This document shows positions 15,546-17,667 of a DNA stretch of 17,667 bases, in pieces. Within the stretch, counting starts at the first letter, position 1. Every line of letters starts with the position of its first letter. This DNA comes from Acetivibrio sp964466645. GTDB lineage: Bacteria > Bacillota > Clostridia > Acetivibrionales > Acetivibrionaceae. Made by a program: the position numbers and the translations under genes. Below the pieces are notes generated by a model. It was not told the DNA's origin and did no database searches. It saw only the letters and a program-made list of their open reading frames with translations. The stretch is taken from the NCBI GenBank assembly GCA_964466645.1, contig CAYXPB010000085.1, positions 1 through 17,667 on the forward strand. The letters run 5' to 3'.

Positions 15546-15555
15546 CATCAGTTCG
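15542..15555 (-). promoter_or_regulatory. LexA (SOS) box upstream of uvrA
   Basis: The minus strand reads CGAACTGATGTTTG, matching the Gram-positive LexA consensus CGAACnnnnGTTYG. It overlaps the -35, so LexA binding should block transcription until DNA damage. Confidence 0.8.
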
Positions 15556-15579
15556 CTTGTATGCTTCTGTATATAAACA

Positions 15580-17562
15580 TTATAAATTGAACTTCTTTTT
15601 GAGTTCAGTAACCTTATCCCTTAAATCGGCAGCCCTTTCAAACTGCAGATCTGCTGCCGCCTTTTTCATCTCTTTTGCCAATCTTTCAATAAGAGCTCCT
15701 GCTTCACTATCACTTAATGTATCTTTATCATTATGCACAGCATAGTCTACACTTTCCTCGGCAGCTTTAGTAACTTCAATAACATCCCTTACACCTTTTT
15801 TTATACTCTGAGGCGTAATTCCGTTTTCCTCATTGTATTCAACCTGGATCTTTCTTCTCCTGTTGGTCTCACTGATAGCTTTTTTCATCGACTCGGTAAC
15901 GGTATCAGCGTACATTATTACTTTACCTTCAACATTTCTAGCTGCCCTACCAACCGTCTGAATTAGCGAAGTCTCGGATCTTAAAAATCCTTCCTTATCG
16001 GCATCAAGTATGGCTACTAAAGATACCTCAGGTAAATCCAGACCTTCCCTTAAGAGGTTTATACCAATTAAAACATCAAAGGCACCCAACCTTAAATCCC
16101 TTATAATCTCCATTCTTTCAATTGTCTTAATATCCGAGTGGAGATACTTGACTTTAAAATCCAGTTCCTTAAGGTAGTCGGTAAGATCTTCCGACATTCT
16201 CTTTGTCAAGGTAGTAACCAAAACACGTTCCTTTTTCTTTATTCTTTCATTAATCTCACCAATCAAGTCATCAATCTGTCCCTTAACAGGCTTTACAATT
16301 ATTTCAGGGTCTATAAGCCCAGTAGGCCTTATTATCTGCTCAACAACTTGCTGTGAGTTGGCCTTTTCATATGCAGCAGGGGTTGCGCTGACAAAAACAA
16401 TCTGATTTATCCTCTCTTCAAACTCACTAAACTTTAAAGGTCTGTTGTCAAAAGCTGAAGGAAGCCTAAAGCCGTAATCCACCAACGACTGCTTTCTTGA
16501 TCGGTCTCCGTTATACATTGCTCCTACTTGCGGAACAGTAACATGAGACTCATCTATCATCATTAGGAAATCATCTGGGAAATAATCAATTAGTGTGAAC
16601 GGAGAACTTCCCGGCTTTCTTCCACTTATGTGCCTTGAATAATTCTCAATTCCCTGACAAAAACCAACTTCTTGGAGCATCTCAAGATCATACATGGTTC
16701 TTTGTTCAAGTCTCTGTGCTTCAAGCAGTTTATCGTCTGCCTTGAGTTCTTTCAATCTTTCCTGAAGCTCTTGCTCTATATTTACAATTGCCTTCTCCAT
16801 TTTTGCCCTTGTGGTTGCATAGTGGGAAGCTGGAAATACTGCAGCATGGGACATTGTGCCCAATATTTCACCAGTAAGGTAATTAATTTCAGTTATCCGG
16901 TCTATCTCATCGCCGAAAAATTCCACCCGTATTACCTCTTCCGATGAATAGGAAGGGAATATGTCAAGCACATCTCCTCTTACACGAAACCTACCACGTT
17001 TAAAATCTATTTCGTTTCTTTCATACTGTATGTCAACAAGCTTTCGGATAATTTCGTCCCTATCCTTTTGCATACCCTTCCTCAATGACAGCATAAGGTC
17101 GGTATAGTCCTCGGGATCACCCAAACCATATATGCATGATACGCTGGCCACAATAATTACGTCTCTTCTTTCAAATAAGGCAGCTGTAGCCGAGTGTCTC
17201 AATTTGTCTATCTCATCATTTATAGAGGAATCCTTTTCTATATAGGTGTCTGTAGTTGCAATATAAGCTTCCGGCTGATAATAGTCGTAATAACTTACAA
17301 AATACTCCACTAAATTATTCGGAAAAAATTCCTTAAACTCACTGCAAAGCTGTGCAGCAAGAGTTTTATTGTGTGCAATTATAAGGGTTGGCTTTTGTAC
17401 CCTTTCAATTACATTAGCCATGGTAAAGGTCTTACCTGAGCCTGTAACCCCCAAAAGAGTTTGTCCCTTAAGTCCACGGTTAATGCCTTCACACAATTTA
17501 TCAATAGCCTTAGGTTGATCACCGCAAGGCTTATATTCTGACGTAATCTTAAACTCCGGCAT
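15580..17562 (-). CDS. uvrB: UvrB, excinuclease ABC subunit B
   Basis: 660 aa, the usual family length. ATG 17562 follows GGGAGAG. Seen: Walker A GVTGSGKT (38-45), the damage-probing beta-hairpin region with YYDYYQPEAY (91-100) and DTYIEKDSSINDEIDKLRHS, the Walker B helicase motif DESH (337-340), LVSVTP-type motif region VFVSATPAAYEK, a helicase C-terminal QTVGRAARN motif, and a UVR domain at the C-terminus (about 624-658) for UvrC binding. UvrB is loaded by UvrA, verifies the lesion with its helicase core, and recruits UvrC for incision. It is transcribed from its own LexA-controlled promoter and is the upstream gene of the uvrB-uvrA pair; uvrC is not in the window. No oddity is seen. Confidence 0.98.
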   Translation of the reverse strand: MPEFKITSEYKPCGDQPKAIDKLCEGINRGLKGQTLLGVTGSGKTFTMANVIERVQKPTLIIAHNKTLAAQLCSEFKEFFPNNLVEYFVSYYDYYQPEAYIATTDTYIEKDSSINDEIDKLRHSATAALFERRDVIIVASVSCIYGLGDPEDYTDLMLSLRKGMQKDRDEIIRKLVDIQYERNEIDFKRGRFRVRGDVLDIFPSYSSEEVIRVEFFGDEIDRITEINYLTGEILGTMSHAAVFPASHYATTRAKMEKAIVNIEQELQERLKELKADDKLLEAQRLEQRTMYDLEMLQEVGFCQGIENYSRHISGRKPGSSPFTLIDYFPDDFLMMIDESHVTVPQVGAMYNGDRSRKQSLVDYGFRLPSAFDNRPLKFSEFEERINQIVFVSATPAAYEKANSQQVVEQIIRPTGLIDPEIIVKPVKGQIDDLIGEINERIKKKERVLVTTLTKRMSEDLTDYLKELDFKVKYLHSDIKTIERMEIIRDLRLGAFDVLIGINLLREGLDLPEVSLVAILDADKEGFLRSETSLIQTVGRAARNVEGKVIMYADTVTESMKKAISETNRRRKIQVEYNEENGITPQSIKKGVRDVIEVTKAAEESVDYAVHNDKDTLSDSEAGALIERLAKEMKKAAADLQFERAADLRDKVTELKKKFNL

Positions 17563-17595
17563 AATTGTTTCTCTCCCAAAATTTTAATTAGATAT

Positions 17596-17623
17596 ATTAT
17601 ACCACACTGTATTATATATTCAA
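17596..17623 (-). promoter_or_regulatory. uvrB promoter with extended -10
   Basis: TTGAAT (17618-17623), 16-bp spacer, TGG-TATAAT (TATAAT 17596-17601, extended -10). It lies about 35 bp upstream of the start codon. The -35 overlaps the LexA box. Confidence 0.8.
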
Positions 17624-17634
17624 ACATACGTTTG
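17621..17634 (-). promoter_or_regulatory. LexA (SOS) box upstream of uvrB
   Basis: A perfect 14-bp palindrome CAAACGTATGTTTG (minus-strand reading), with the AAC-n4-GTT core of Gram-positive LexA boxes. It covers the -35 of the uvrB promoter. Confidence 0.75.
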
Positions 17635-17667
17635 GGAGATGGTGTAAAAATTCTCTTTCTTACTAAA

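Overview
The window looks like a piece of a draft genome from a low-GC, Gram-positive, anaerobic-type Clostridia. Intergenic regions are very AT-rich, Shine-Dalgarno sites are strong purine runs (AAGGAGG-like), the LexA boxes are of the Bacillus/Clostridium type, and there is a Thr/Pro-linker protein carrying a copper-amine-oxidase-N-like domain. The style fits the cellulolytic clostridia (Clostridium cluster III), but I cannot name a species. One run of 10 Ns (1989-1998) marks an assembly gap.

Region 1 (1-5326, minus strand) is a Tad/Flp-pilus-like assembly cluster transcribed right to left: a PilZ protein, a CpaE/TadZ-like protein with a pseudo-receiver N-terminus, a membrane-anchored CpaB/SAF protein, a second short CpaE-like protein, and a CpaF-type secretion ATPase that runs off the left edge. 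Both CpaE-like proteins lack the Walker A lysine. The PilZ protein keeps the c-di-GMP-binding residues, so the cluster may answer to c-di-GMP. TadB/TadC and pilin genes are presumably just beyond position 1.

Region 2 (5345-8716) holds a secreted or anchored Thr/Pro-rich protein with a C-terminal copper-amine-oxidase-N-like domain (minus), a cytoplasmic parvulin-type prolyl isomerase (plus), a 73-residue zinc-ribbon protein (plus) and a bidirectional terminator. The 6756-7292 gap contains two copies of a small repeat.

Region 3 (8717-17667, minus strand) is housekeeping and stress: an NdpA/YejK-type nucleoid-associated protein, a ClpE-type AAA+ unfoldase with an N-terminal C4 zinc finger and a ClpP-docking IGF tripeptide, then uvrA and uvrB. 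uvrB and uvrA each have their own promoter with a LexA box over the -35 and an extended -10, so nucleotide-excision repair should be SOS-controlled here.

The most unusual pattern is a family of short (about 97-154 bp) MITE-like repeats with imperfect terminal inverted repeats beginning GGTG(T/A)TTC. Four clear copies are flanked by TTA or a close variant; two decayed or half copies end exactly on stop codons. All lie between genes and encode nothing.
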